Assembly (NCBI GenBank): GCA_021401465.1
Contig: JADDMT010000025.1
Coordinates: forward strand, 186,001 to 250,000
Reading direction: 5' to 3'
Length of the DNA: 64,000 nucleotides
Origin: Teratosphaeria epicoccoides
Lineage: Eukaryota; Ascomycota; Dothideomycetes; Mycosphaerellales; Teratosphaeriaceae
The position numbers and the translations under genes are program-made. This document shows positions 21,528 through 31,218 of the stretch, piece after piece (position 1 is the first letter of the stretch; each line of letters starts with the position of its first letter). The notes under the pieces were generated by a model. It was not told where the DNA came from. It saw only the letters and a program-made list of their open reading frames with translations, and did no database searches.

Positions 21528-22852
21528 GGACGGAGTTGGGGGTTTCAACTTCGTCGTGTCGATTGTATCGTTGGGAAGAAGTACAGTTCTTGAAGTTTCT
21601 TCGGGGCATGAGGTTCTGGTCTAAATCCATGAATACACGTCACGATCACGTGCTCGTCCGTGCCGCGGGCTGGAAATGAGTGGTCGGCATGGCATGCTCG
21701 GGATGGATCCCAAAGAAGCTGTGGGATCAAACGCGTCACAAAGCCGTCCTGATCTACTTGCTGCTCCGCAGCGGATACGCGACATCGGCCGTCTTCCATT
21801 GCCCGGCGATCTCCGGTATCATGGTGGCGTTGCCGTCCCAGAGATCGGCCTGTGCGTGCAAAAGGAGGGAGATACATCCGGTCCAGTCGGCCCTGACGGG
21901 CGCTAGGCATCACGCCCCAGGACTCTGGATTGCGGAACCTCGTGTGGGATCCGGAGACGGGCAAGTGGTAAGTCCGATTTCATGTATCTTGATCAAGGCC
22001 GCAGGTGGAACATCTCGTCCAAGCTGTACAATGCTGGTTGCCATTCCGTTGCTGATGGTCTGCCTCTTTCAGCAAGCTCCACCATAGATTTCGAAAGCTG
22101 GCTCGAGTGGCCGCACGGTGCCGATCGGGCCGGCGCGATAGATCATGACCACTGGAGCCTGGGCCGGTCGTACCCAGTGGTCGATGTGGATGATGATGGG
22201 AACGGCTCGGGCCGCGAGAACGTTGCTGCGATACACTGGAGGCTGGACGATGATCTATCTCTTCACGTTGCTGTTCACAGTCGAACGTGCTGTCCTCACT
22301 GCCACCTGAGCATGCCGACAACTCTATCCTGAACGAAGGCATTGCCAATGGACGCTGCGAATGACTTGTTACTACGCGAGTATTAGAATCAGAAGGATAT
22401 TGTCGATTTCCAAATTCAGAGTCCGAGCCGGCTAGAAACCGACTTGCGTGTAGACTGTAGAGTCAGTCCTTCGCGCAACCGATAAGCAGACGCACATGGA
22501 AGTTGCCTCAATCTTTTCGCTCTGTCCGCGTGGGGTACACGCCATCACGTGACTGTGCCGCGTGGTCTTGAGCCTCGCACCTGGACGGTCACGCTGAAGG
22601 CGGTAGTGTCTGAGGTGGTCGATGATGATGCTTGCGAGTTCTTTGCAGCTGTTTGTGCGAGGAACAGACTGTCCGCTTTGAGCATCTTGCTGGGAATGGA
22701 AATGTTTAATGTGCCTTTCTTGCATCCACAACATCAACATAGTCACTGTTACTGTTAGTGAAGAAGCCACGCAAGGCTGTCTATCTCTCAGGCCGCCACT
22801 GTGCGCCTGTACATGCACCTATGTCTCATGACGGACTTTTCTGCAGTCCAAA
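21528..22852. other. Intergenic with unassigned open frames
   Basis: The CCA1-TTI2 gene and the small gene at 22853 converge here. Overlapping + strand frames between about 21680 and 22332 look mildly protein-like (a SGLRNLVWDPETGKW segment near 21925, an acidic DVDDDGNGSG segment near 22185). They lie in different frames with stops between them. I could not join them by splice sites or recognise a family, so they may be a decayed gene or chance. The rest holds nothing I can name. Confidence 0.4.
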
Positions 22853-23333
22853 CTAAACCGAAGGACCGAACGAGCCCTTTTTCTTCAGCAGCTCCGCCTC
22901 TTCTTCCTTCAGCTGCTGATCGATCTTGGCGCCCTTGGACGGCTCGTTGCCGTGATTCCTGGCCTGCAACAAATCGTCAGTACTTGATGTATCTTGGGAG
23001 ACGGGGGCGCTGATGGAGACCCACCGGTAGCGTGCTGTCCTTCTTGCTCTCAGCAACCTCAGGAGCGTCCTTGTCCGTCTCGTGCTCACGCTTCTCCTCG
23101 CGTGCGAGCTTGTTGGCGATGGTGCGCTCGTCCTCTGATTCGAAGTTTTGTTAGTCAATCGATCGACGGAGAGAGATTGATGATGAGGTGGGCATACTCG
23201 AGTCGTTGGGCAGGTGGGAGTTGGGCTTGCCCTCCTTGTATCGTTCGGCGTCCTTGATCTCGCTCTGGGGGACGTTGCGCTGGTCACCGGCCTCGTAGAC
23301 GTGCGAGGACCCGACGTTGGATGTGCCAGACAT
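22853..23333 (-). CDS. Small conserved fungal protein of unknown function
   Basis: Three minus-strand exons, 23198-23333, 23025-23134 and 22853-22963, encode 118 aa; introns are 63 and 61 nt with GT..AG ends. The protein starts MSGTSNVGSSHVYEAGDQRN, and its C-terminal half has ARNHGNEPSKGAKIDQQLK followed by a charged Glu/Lys helix. I recall this N-terminal signature and the GNEPSKGAKID motif from small uncharacterised proteins across Pezizomycotina; no function is assigned. It is highly charged, has no signal peptide, membrane segment or Cys pair, and is probably disordered or helical and cytosolic or nuclear. It is divergent with PRP22 across 337 bp. The reading frame and splice phases fit exactly, so the model is solid even though the role is unknown. 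Confidence 0.85.
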
Positions 23334-23670
23334 GATGTTTTGTTATGTGGGAGTCGTGGTGATTTGATTGTTTGATAAATGAGTATTTGTGTTGTTGAGC
23401 ACGAGACCTGCAAGAAAGTATTTCTTTTGCACAACCAGCTTGAGATTGGGCTTGAGCTTGAATTGGTCCCACATGACGAGACATTCTACAGATGACGTAC
23501 ATGTAGCTGTAGCTGCTGGATACCCGACATTTCCTTCGTGGGGGGGTACGTACCGTCTCGAGTCATGCAGTGCGCTTAGCGTCTCCATCTGACACAGTCG
23601 CTCTCATCAGGAGATTCAGATTATTGTCACATGTGCTGGATGAATAATGTAGTGTCGACGGAACATCACG
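23334..23670. promoter_or_regulatory. Bidirectional promoter region of the small conserved gene and PRP22
   Basis: Start codons of two divergent genes are 337 bp apart, so both promoters lie here. I saw no convincing TATA box at a fixed distance from either start. Confidence 0.5.
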
Positions 23671-26600
23671 ATGGACGATCTCGAGGAGTTGGAGGTGTTG
23701 GGGCTGGTGTCAAAGATCTCCAGCGAGATCAACAATCACATGGGCATATCCGACTCGACTATTGCAGAGTTCGTCATCGCCGAGCACTCCAAGATATCTT
23801 CGTCGAAGGAATTCGTAGGAAAAGCCACGCAAGACTTCGATTTCCCACCATCGCTGGCAGAGTCGGTCGATCGATTAATCCGAACGCTCCACCCGAGGTA
23901 TAAGTCGCAAAAGTCTGTCACAGTGAAGAGTATCGACGAGGGCGCAAATGGGAAACAGAAGAAATTCACGGGGCTGTCGCTACCAGACAAGCCGCCTCCG
24001 CTCGACTCAGAAGATGGGCTGGATGACACTTTCGCCGCCCTCGAGGCGATGGCGGGGCTGCCCAAGTCGAACGGGCGGAAGAGGAGCATGAGTCCGGTGC
24101 AGCAGCAGCGAGAGGGAGAGCGCAGCAGTAAAAGGCCCCGATCGCGCAGTCCGGGGCGGAAGCGCAACGATGCATATCTGTTCGAAGACGAGTTCGGGCG
24201 TACGCGATCACATCGGCCTTCGGACTATGACGATCGCCATTCAAAACGCCGACGGTCGCGACGAGATGACGACGAGCTGGACGACGAGCCTGTGCAATAC
24301 AAAATCTACGATGGCAGGGTCACCGGTGTCAAGGACTTTGGCTGTTTCGTCAATCTGACAGGCGTCAAAGGCAAAGTCGACGGCTTGGTACATGTCAGTG
24401 CGATCGCTGACTACAAGGTCAACCACCCATCAGACCTTGTTGCGCGGGATCAGGAAGTCAAAGTCAAGGTCATGAAAGTGCAGGACAAGCGTATTAGCCT
24501 GTCAATGTCCGAAGTCGATCAGCAGACAGGCGAGGACCTCAACCCAAGCAGACGGCTACAGACAGGTGCGACTGGTGCCAACGCGATGGGCTTGAAAGGA
24601 GGCCCCATTGCTGGAGATCCAATGATCCCGGTGGTGGAAGGTCGAGGTGTAGGGAAGCGTCAACGAAAGCGAATGACTTCTCCTGAGCGTTGGGAGATAC
24701 GGCAATTGATTGCGTCTGGTGTGATCAAAGCCTCCGACTATCCGGATCTGGACGAGGACTATAACGCTGCAGTCAACGGCGAGGAAATCGAGGAGGAGGA
24801 AGACGTCGATATCGAAGTCAAGGAAGACGAGCCACCTTTCTTGGCAGGTCAAACGAAGCGCTCGCTCGAGCTTTCACCGATACGAGTCATCAAAGCGCCA
24901 GATGGTAGCATGAACCGTGCAGCGATGCAAGGAGATGTGCTGGCGAAAGAACGAAGAGATCTGCGGCAGTCCGAAGCGCAGGATAAAGCTGCCAAGGAGG
25001 CGTCAAAGACGGATTTGGGTCAGGAATGGAACGATCCCATGGTCAACCCAGCAGAGCGCAGGTTTGCGTCGGACTTGAGGCAGCCGAAGCAAGACGCTAA
25101 GCCGGAGATGCCAGAATGGAAGAAGATCGCAAGTGGCAAAGGTGAACTTGGCAAGCGTACGACCATGTCGATCAAGGAGCAGCGAGAGTCTCTGCCAGCA
25201 TTTCGAATGCGAAAGCAGTTTCTCGAGGCAGTCAGGGAGTACCAGCTACTCATTGTGGTGGGAGACACTGGGTCCGGCAAGACGACCCAACTTACCCAGT
25301 ACCTGGCCGAAGACGGGTTTGCAAACAATGGCATGATTGGATGCACTCAGCCTCGGCGTGTCGCAGCCATGTCTGTCGCTGGTCGTGTAGCTGATGAAGT
25401 TGGCTGTAGACTTGGGGAGGAGGTTGGGTACACCATCCGTTTTGAGGACAAGACGAACCAAAATACCAAGATCAAATACATGACGGACGGTATCATGCAA
25501 CGTGAAATTCTGCTCGATCCGACCTTGCAGAAATACTCTGTCATTATGTTGGATGAAGCGCACGAGAGAACGATTGCAACGGATGTATTGTTTGGTCTGC
25601 TTAAGAAGACACTCAAACGCCGACCAGACATGAAGCTCATTGTCACATCGGCCACTCTGGACGCCGAGAAATTCTCCAGCTACTTCAATGAATGCCCGAT
25701 CTTGACGATACCGGGACGTACCTTCCCTGTTGAGATTATGTACTCTCGTGAGCCGGAGTCTGACTATCTGGACGCGGCCCTCACCACCGTCATGCAAATC
25801 CACCTCACGGAACCGCCAGGTGACATTCTGCTCTTCTTGACTGGCAAAGAAGAAATCGATACCTCCTGTGAGATTCTCTACGAACGTATGAAGGCGCTCG
25901 GCCCCAGTGTACCCGAGCTCGTGGTCCTGCCAATCTACGGTGCTCTGCCGAGCGAGATTGCGAGCAAGATCTTCGAGCCACCGCCACCAGGAGGACGCAA
26001 GGTAGTCATCGCGACGAACATAGCCGAAACGAGTATCACTATTGATGGAATTTACTTTGTCGTGGATCCAGGTTTTGTCAAGCAGACCGCCTACGACGCC
26101 AAGCTGGGCATGGACCGCTTGCAAGTGACACCGATTTCACAAGCGCAAGCCAAGCAGCGAGCGGGTCGTGCTGGGCGCACAGGACCTGGCAAATGCTTCA
26201 GGTTATACACGGAAAATGCCTTCCAGTCCGAAATGTTGCCTACGACCATCCCAGAAATTCAAAGACAAAACCTGGCCAACACAATCCTCATGCTCAAAGC
26301 CATGGGCATCAACGACCTCCTCGGCTTCGACTTCATGGACCCTCCTCCCACCAACACTATGCTCACCGCCCTCGAAGAACTCTACGCCCTCTCCGCCCTC
26401 GACGACGAAGGCCTCCTCACCCGCCTCGGCCGTCGCATGGCCGATTTTCCCATGGAGCCTGCCCTTGCCAAATCCCTGATAACCTCCGTCGACCTCGGCT
26501 GCTCCGACGAAATGCTCTCGATCGTCGCTATGATCTCGGCCGTGCAATCTGTTTTCCACCGTCCCAAAGAGAAACAGCAGCAAGCTGACCAGAAGAAAGC

Positions 26601-27195
26601 GCGGTTCCATGACCCGGCGGGAGATCATCTGACGCTGTTGAATGTGTATAATGGGTGGAAGGGTGCGGGGAGGAGCGATCCGTGGTGTTTTGAGAATTTC
26701 ATCCAGCCGAGAAATATGCGTCGCGCGGAGGACGTGCGGAAACAACTTGTGCAGATTCTGGAACGGCACAGACTCCGTCTCGTGAGCTGCGGGCGGGATA
26801 CTACGAGGGTGCGGCAAGCGCTCTGCGCAGGCTTCTTCCGGAATTCTGCGAGGAAGGATCCACAGGAAGGCTTCAAGACGCTTGTGGAGGGCACGCCGGT
26901 GTATATGCATCCGAGCAGTGCGTTGTTTGGCAAGGCGGCGGAGCATGTGATTTACCACTCGCTTGTGGAGACCACGAGGGAATATATGCACAATGTCACG
27001 GCGATCGAGCCGAAGTGGCTCGTCGAGGCGGCGCCGACGTTCTTCAAGGTGGCGGGGAAGGATGGCATGGGGATGAGTAAGCGGAAGAGGCAGGAGAGGA
27101 TTAATCCGTTGCATAACAAATTTGCGGGGGAGGACGACTGGCGTCTGAGCGCTCAGCGACGGCAGGGGAGGGGTGGAGGGGGGACGTGGGGGTGA
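23671..27195 (+). CDS. PRP22: Pre-mRNA-splicing ATP-dependent RNA helicase Prp22 (DHX8)
   Basis: Prp22 is the DEAH-box helicase that proofreads the second splicing step and releases mRNA from the spliceosome. The single 1174-aa frame starts at ATG 23671. Order: an N-terminal helical region (about 1-80), an RS/RD-rich linker (about 135-205), an S1 RNA-binding domain (about 208-282, DGRVTGVKDFGCFVNL..LVHVSAI), and the helicase core. The core shows motif I GDTGSGKTTQ (about 530), motif II DEAH (about 627), SAT (motif III), and motif VI in QRAGRAGRTGPG. The ratchet/winged-helix and OB-fold segment follows, ending near the C-terminus. The S1 domain separates Prp22 from Prp2, Prp16 and Prp43. Length is normal for the family. 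Confidence 0.97.
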   Translation: MDDLEELEVLGLVSKISSEINNHMGISDSTIAEFVIAEHSKISSSKEFVGKATQDFDFPPSLAESVDRLIRTLHPRYKSQKSVTVKSIDEGANGKQKKFTGLSLPDKPPPLDSEDGLDDTFAALEAMAGLPKSNGRKRSMSPVQQQREGERSSKRPRSRSPGRKRNDAYLFEDEFGRTRSHRPSDYDDRHSKRRRSRRDDDELDDEPVQYKIYDGRVTGVKDFGCFVNLTGVKGKVDGLVHVSAIADYKVNHPSDLVARDQEVKVKVMKVQDKRISLSMSEVDQQTGEDLNPSRRLQTGATGANAMGLKGGPIAGDPMIPVVEGRGVGKRQRKRMTSPERWEIRQLIASGVIKASDYPDLDEDYNAAVNGEEIEEEEDVDIEVKEDEPPFLAGQTKRSLELSPIRVIKAPDGSMNRAAMQGDVLAKERRDLRQSEAQDKAAKEASKTDLGQEWNDPMVNPAERRFASDLRQPKQDAKPEMPEWKKIASGKGELGKRTTMSIKEQRESLPAFRMRKQFLEAVREYQLLIVVGDTGSGKTTQLTQYLAEDGFANNGMIGCTQPRRVAAMSVAGRVADEVGCRLGEEVGYTIRFEDKTNQNTKIKYMTDGIMQREILLDPTLQKYSVIMLDEAHERTIATDVLFGLLKKTLKRRPDMKLIVTSATLDAEKFSSYFNECPILTIPGRTFPVEIMYSREPESDYLDAALTTVMQIHLTEPPGDILLFLTGKEEIDTSCEILYERMKALGPSVPELVVLPIYGALPSEIASKIFEPPPPGGRKVVIATNIAETSITIDGIYFVVDPGFVKQTAYDAKLGMDRLQVTPISQAQAKQRAGRAGRTGPGKCFRLYTENAFQSEMLPTTIPEIQRQNLANTILMLKAMGINDLLGFDFMDPPPTNTMLTALEELYALSALDDEGLLTRLGRRMADFPMEPALAKSLITSVDLGCSDEMLSIVAMISAVQSVFHRPKEKQQQADQKKARFHDPAGDHLTLLNVYNGWKGAGRSDPWCFENFIQPRNMRRAEDVRKQLVQILERHRLRLVSCGRDTTRVRQALCAGFFRNSARKDPQEGFKTLVEGTPVYMHPSSALFGKAAEHVIYHSLVETTREYMHNVTAIEPKWLVEAAPTFFKVAGKDGMGMSKRKRQERINPLHNKFAGEDDWRLSAQRRQGRGGGGTWG

Positions 27196-28452
27196 GGAGG
27201 TGGGATGGTGTGAGGAGGTCATGGTGTGAGAGTAGTGTAGGAGGAGATTCCGCATATGTGGCTTGTACGAAATCGGAATTCTTGTGTGCGAAGTTCATTC
27301 TCGCTTGGAGTCCCTGTCGTTGTGAACGAACGGTGCAAGTCAAGTGCAAGCTTGTGAACACCCGTTCCGCTTCTTACTGCGAGAACATGGTAGCTGTGGT
27401 GGAAATTGAGCCCGGAGGTGTTTGAACACGAGGCGGGGATGACCGGGCCGCAATGCCGCGTGTGCGGATTCCTTCCGCTCAGGAGGGAGGCGCGGCCTTG
27501 GTGTTCTCAAGAGGGAGGATCGGCTGGCTAACTTCGACATCTGGATCCTTGACGACCCTGCCTGCCACAAGCCTTGGAGCGGGGACGCATCAAAGGGGGG
27601 GGAGGGGGGTGTCACTGATGCTGCCTGCACATCATGATCTATTTTCCTGATCTCACTCGACGTTGTGACTGGTGCTCGTACGAGTCGAATCGAATCGTCG
27701 TGCTGCACCGGCCTTGAGACAACGCCTTGCTTGCTCGGCGATTGATCGCGCCACAGAGCCCCTCCCAGCAGGCCAGTTTTCCCGCTTCCACATCGACTCG
27801 AGCGCAGAGGTTCACGGTGCGCATGCGACACGTGGGGCAGGGACTCGCATTGGGCGTTCCCGGTCGAGCTGACCGATAGTGCCTCCGCCTTCGTGGCGGT
27901 GAGACGGCCTTTGGTGTGCGGTGGCGTGATGTTCCACGAGTCGATCAATAGGGGCTGCTGTCGTTGTTGCTATCTAGGCATGAAATCTGCGGTGCACTGC
28001 GCTCGACGCTGTGCTGGAGAAGGGTTCCAGCGAGCTTTGGAGCAATTAGATTGCAAGGACTTTTCTCTCTCCGCCCTGCGGAAGTGGGGAGTCTTGTGAT
28101 CGTCGACAGCTTTACATGAACGGTCACGACTTCTCTCTGTAGGGAGCTCAGTAGGTACTCGAGCCCATGGTCAGGCTCGGGATCGGGAGCCTGCCTGCAA
28201 CTGAAGTGTGTGACACTTAGATTGCAAAATAGACGCCGGGCCATGAGTACCGGAGCATGATACTTGTTGTCAGCATCTGAGGCTTTGCGAGGATTTGACG
28301 AGGCTTCTTTGCGCGCGATGTCTTGGAATTGCATGTGATTAGGAGCTTTCAGGCTCTTGCACTGCTTGCCTGACCTTATGCATACATTTTTGTGATCTTG
28401 TGCGGATCTGGTGGAGACTCAGCAATGCCCGAATGTTATGTGTCTCTTGCAT

Positions 28453-28481
28453 CCCGTGCATGCATGACTCATTCATGCGGG
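28453..28481. repeat. Imperfect palindrome centred on TGACTCA
   Basis: CCCG-T-GCATG on the left is matched by CATGC-GGG on the right, around a core CATGACTCATT. The left arm has one extra base. It could be a bZIP site within a hairpin or chance; no gene start is near. Confidence 0.35.
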
Positions 28482-30249
28482 ATTCCCCGGGCGGTCGTTA
28501 TGATTGGCTCAGCTGATGCCGACGCTAGGTTGTGGCCACCGAATCAAATCTACATGGCCCACGGCTGGTGAGCAAATCTTCGCAGACACGTCATGCTATG
28601 GAACTGGACGATCAGGTCGTCACAGTGGCTGAACCTGGTGCCCATGCGCCTGTCGCCTTGGCTCCGAAGCGCCGCTGATGCACTTGCGGAGCGGCTTCCG
28701 TATTAGTGGTTTCGACTGAGCTGACGGAGGGTATATATATATCAGACTCATTCTGCAGAAGGGCTGTATCGAAGACGCCTAAGACCACGGCGGAATCCGG
28801 GTTCTGGTCAAGACACGTCTTCTATTGCAAGCGGTCTGCACCTTTTCTTGGGCACCTATCGACTTCGTGGACCTGACCGGGTCAATACGATGGTGACTAC
28901 AGCCTGGACGGCAGTCTGCTCGCAGCGCTGGGCATACAGGACGTTGAAGTGCGACTGCAATTTGAAAGAACATCATCTCCGAGAAAGTGATCCAGGCTTT
29001 TGAATTATCTTGTGGCTGACGTACTGCGCGAGTGGCCAGTACGACAGTTCGATTCTGTCAACGTGCTCCTGGCTGGAATACTTGGAGAGCCTTACTAGCC
29101 CTACTTCAGTCCGACCTTCAGCGCTGTGTAAACCCACTTTGTAGGCATGCATTCATGCACAGACATTCTGCAACTGGGCGAATATAAAGTGAACAAAATA
29201 TCGATCTGGAGAATCTTAGCTAAGATTTTCCGACAGCGACTACCGGTTTTACCTTGAATGGCAATCGTAGTTAGATACGCGACGCGCAATTCCACCGTGC
29301 CTGGATGATTCCGTGAACTTTCGACGTTCCAGCCGCAAAAATTTCGCGATCTGCTTGCGAGCTACCTTGTGTATTCTTCTCACATACACAGCTTTCCGCT
29401 TCGCTCTCAAGTCACCGATCAGCTGCATTATACGGAAAGCTCTAGTGCAGTACTGGCGACAGCACGAAGCTATCACCAGTCAGACAGTGCAATGCTTTAT
29501 GGTGGCAGTGCTGAGACACATGTCCATCGACCTGAAGCTCGGGAACGCATCATCAGGCTCGAGGCTTGGCAAAATCTATTCTTGAGACCTTATTTCGAGA
29601 AGGAATCAGTCCGACTTCAGGAACAGCTCCGGACGAACGTTCACAGGGTTCTAAGGCGCAGAAGAGCATCCTGCGGGACATGTGCTTGGTCGTTGACCGG
29701 CGCAAAGCTCGAGCCCTGGAATGGCTGTCGAAGCCATCTCGAAACTGATATGCGAGCTGTACAGGCCTAAGCGTAGCATCTGTGTTCGCTGCAGCCATGT
29801 CATCCAGTCGATCCTTGCTTCATAGGTCACATGCGCATGTGCTGAGGTTTACAACCGTGCTCTGTCGACGAAGAATCAACAGAATTCCTGGAAACGCCAA
29901 GTCTCCCGCTCGCTATCGTCCCTTCAATTACGTTTTGGGATGATAAGCTGCACACTTGTTATAAATGTGCTGCCATTTTCAGCGATGTGGTGGCGGTGAG
30001 ACTCGCACGCAGCTCTCGAGACAAGCTATCCTTGTCCCTGGCCCGAGGCGCGACTTACTCATCGAACTTTTTCAGCCTGATTTCTCAGCTGGGCTGTGGC
30101 GCCATGATCCATGCTCCCGAGGAATTCTGGGGTAGGGCCCTGATATCAAATGGCATGAGGGCCAGCACAGGGTGCCTTTTAAGGACTTAAGCAGGAGCTT
30201 ACTATCATTGTGTCTTACTTGCAGGCCGACACGCAGGCGAAGTGCATTC

Positions 30250-31060
30250 GCCCGCGGACATCGATCGCACCGACGACCCCTGGCCACCTCGGCGAAATGG
30301 AGTCTGTGCAGACTTCTTGGAATGCCAAGCTGAACGCATCTGCCATAACGGTTCTGCATGTGTTGAATCAGTGCGTTTGCCAGCCCGAGATCCGCAGCTC
30401 AGTGAATTGTTGATGAGGAATCGCGGCCGGCCTTGATCGAGACAGTGCTCACACGATAGTCATCACTCCTCCGCGGATATCGATCCCACAGAAACTGGTA
30501 ACACGGCCTCATGCTGGCGAAATATCTGAGATCAGGTCCCTCAAATGGCTGGCTAGCATGGCATTTGACTTGCGGGCCTTCCGCAAGGACTGGTCGCTTG
30601 CAAGTTCGTATAGAAATGCTTGGGCGGTTGGCGATCATCATCGGCATTTACCCGATCCGCTTCCATCGCAGCATCGATTACTCGCGGGTCTTTCCGGCTA
30701 GACTGGACGCATCGCTTCACACTGCTTTAGCTGCAAATGTGCCTAATAAAGCGTGACGGGCCGACACCTCTGAGTGCAGTTCAGCATCGAGACTGACAAG
30801 ACTCTCTGCCGTGATGCGCGGTATGAAGGACTTGTCCTCGACTTTTCGATCTTTGCAACCTGATGCTCGTCCAAGCTGATGGACAACATTTTAGGATTGC
30901 TCCTGGACGTTGCCAAGGTTGGTGGTAGGGCTGTCTCCAACCTCCACCTATTATTGTTGCGCAAGCTCTGTACAAACTTTCTAAGCTCCCCCATTCTTAG
31001 TCTGTGCCAACGAAACTGGCGGTTGCAATCCATGCTAGCAAAGTGATCTAGGTTTGGAGG
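30250..31060. repeat. Three degenerate copies of a short module
   Basis: CCGCGGACATCGATCGCAC (near 30252) and CCGCGGATATCGATCCCAC (near 30472) are near-identical, each followed by a GGCGAAAT block about 20-30 nt on. A third, weaker copy begins near 31005 and shares GAAACTGG and CATGCTNGC with the second. All three have the same orientation. This looks like an old tandem duplication of non-coding sequence. Confidence 0.4.
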
Positions 31061-31218
31061 CTGTATAGTCGGGACTTGAGTTGCCAGCATACCTTGCCCT
31101 GCTTTCCGAACCATCCGCTCTTTTTGCATATCTGATGGTCGAATGCAGTTTGGGCTAGAATATATCGGATGCCAGGACGGACGCGTTGCGAACTGGAATC
31201 GAAGCATGTGAATTTTTA

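Larger units (their letters stand above)
27196..31218. other. 4-kb stretch without a convincing gene
   Basis: Between PRP22 and the next gene, open frames are short, start without ATG or lack any motif. I saw a palindrome with TGACTCA at its centre (28453-28481), a short TA run near 28730 and three weakly similar segments between 30250 and 31060, listed separately. It may hold non-coding RNA or decayed elements. No tRNA was recognised in it. Confidence 0.55.

Noticed and set aside
26203..27255. 350-codon frame antisense to PRP22
   Set aside because: Shadow of a GC-rich helicase gene on the other strand; residue content (Arg/His/Leu-rich) shows no domain.
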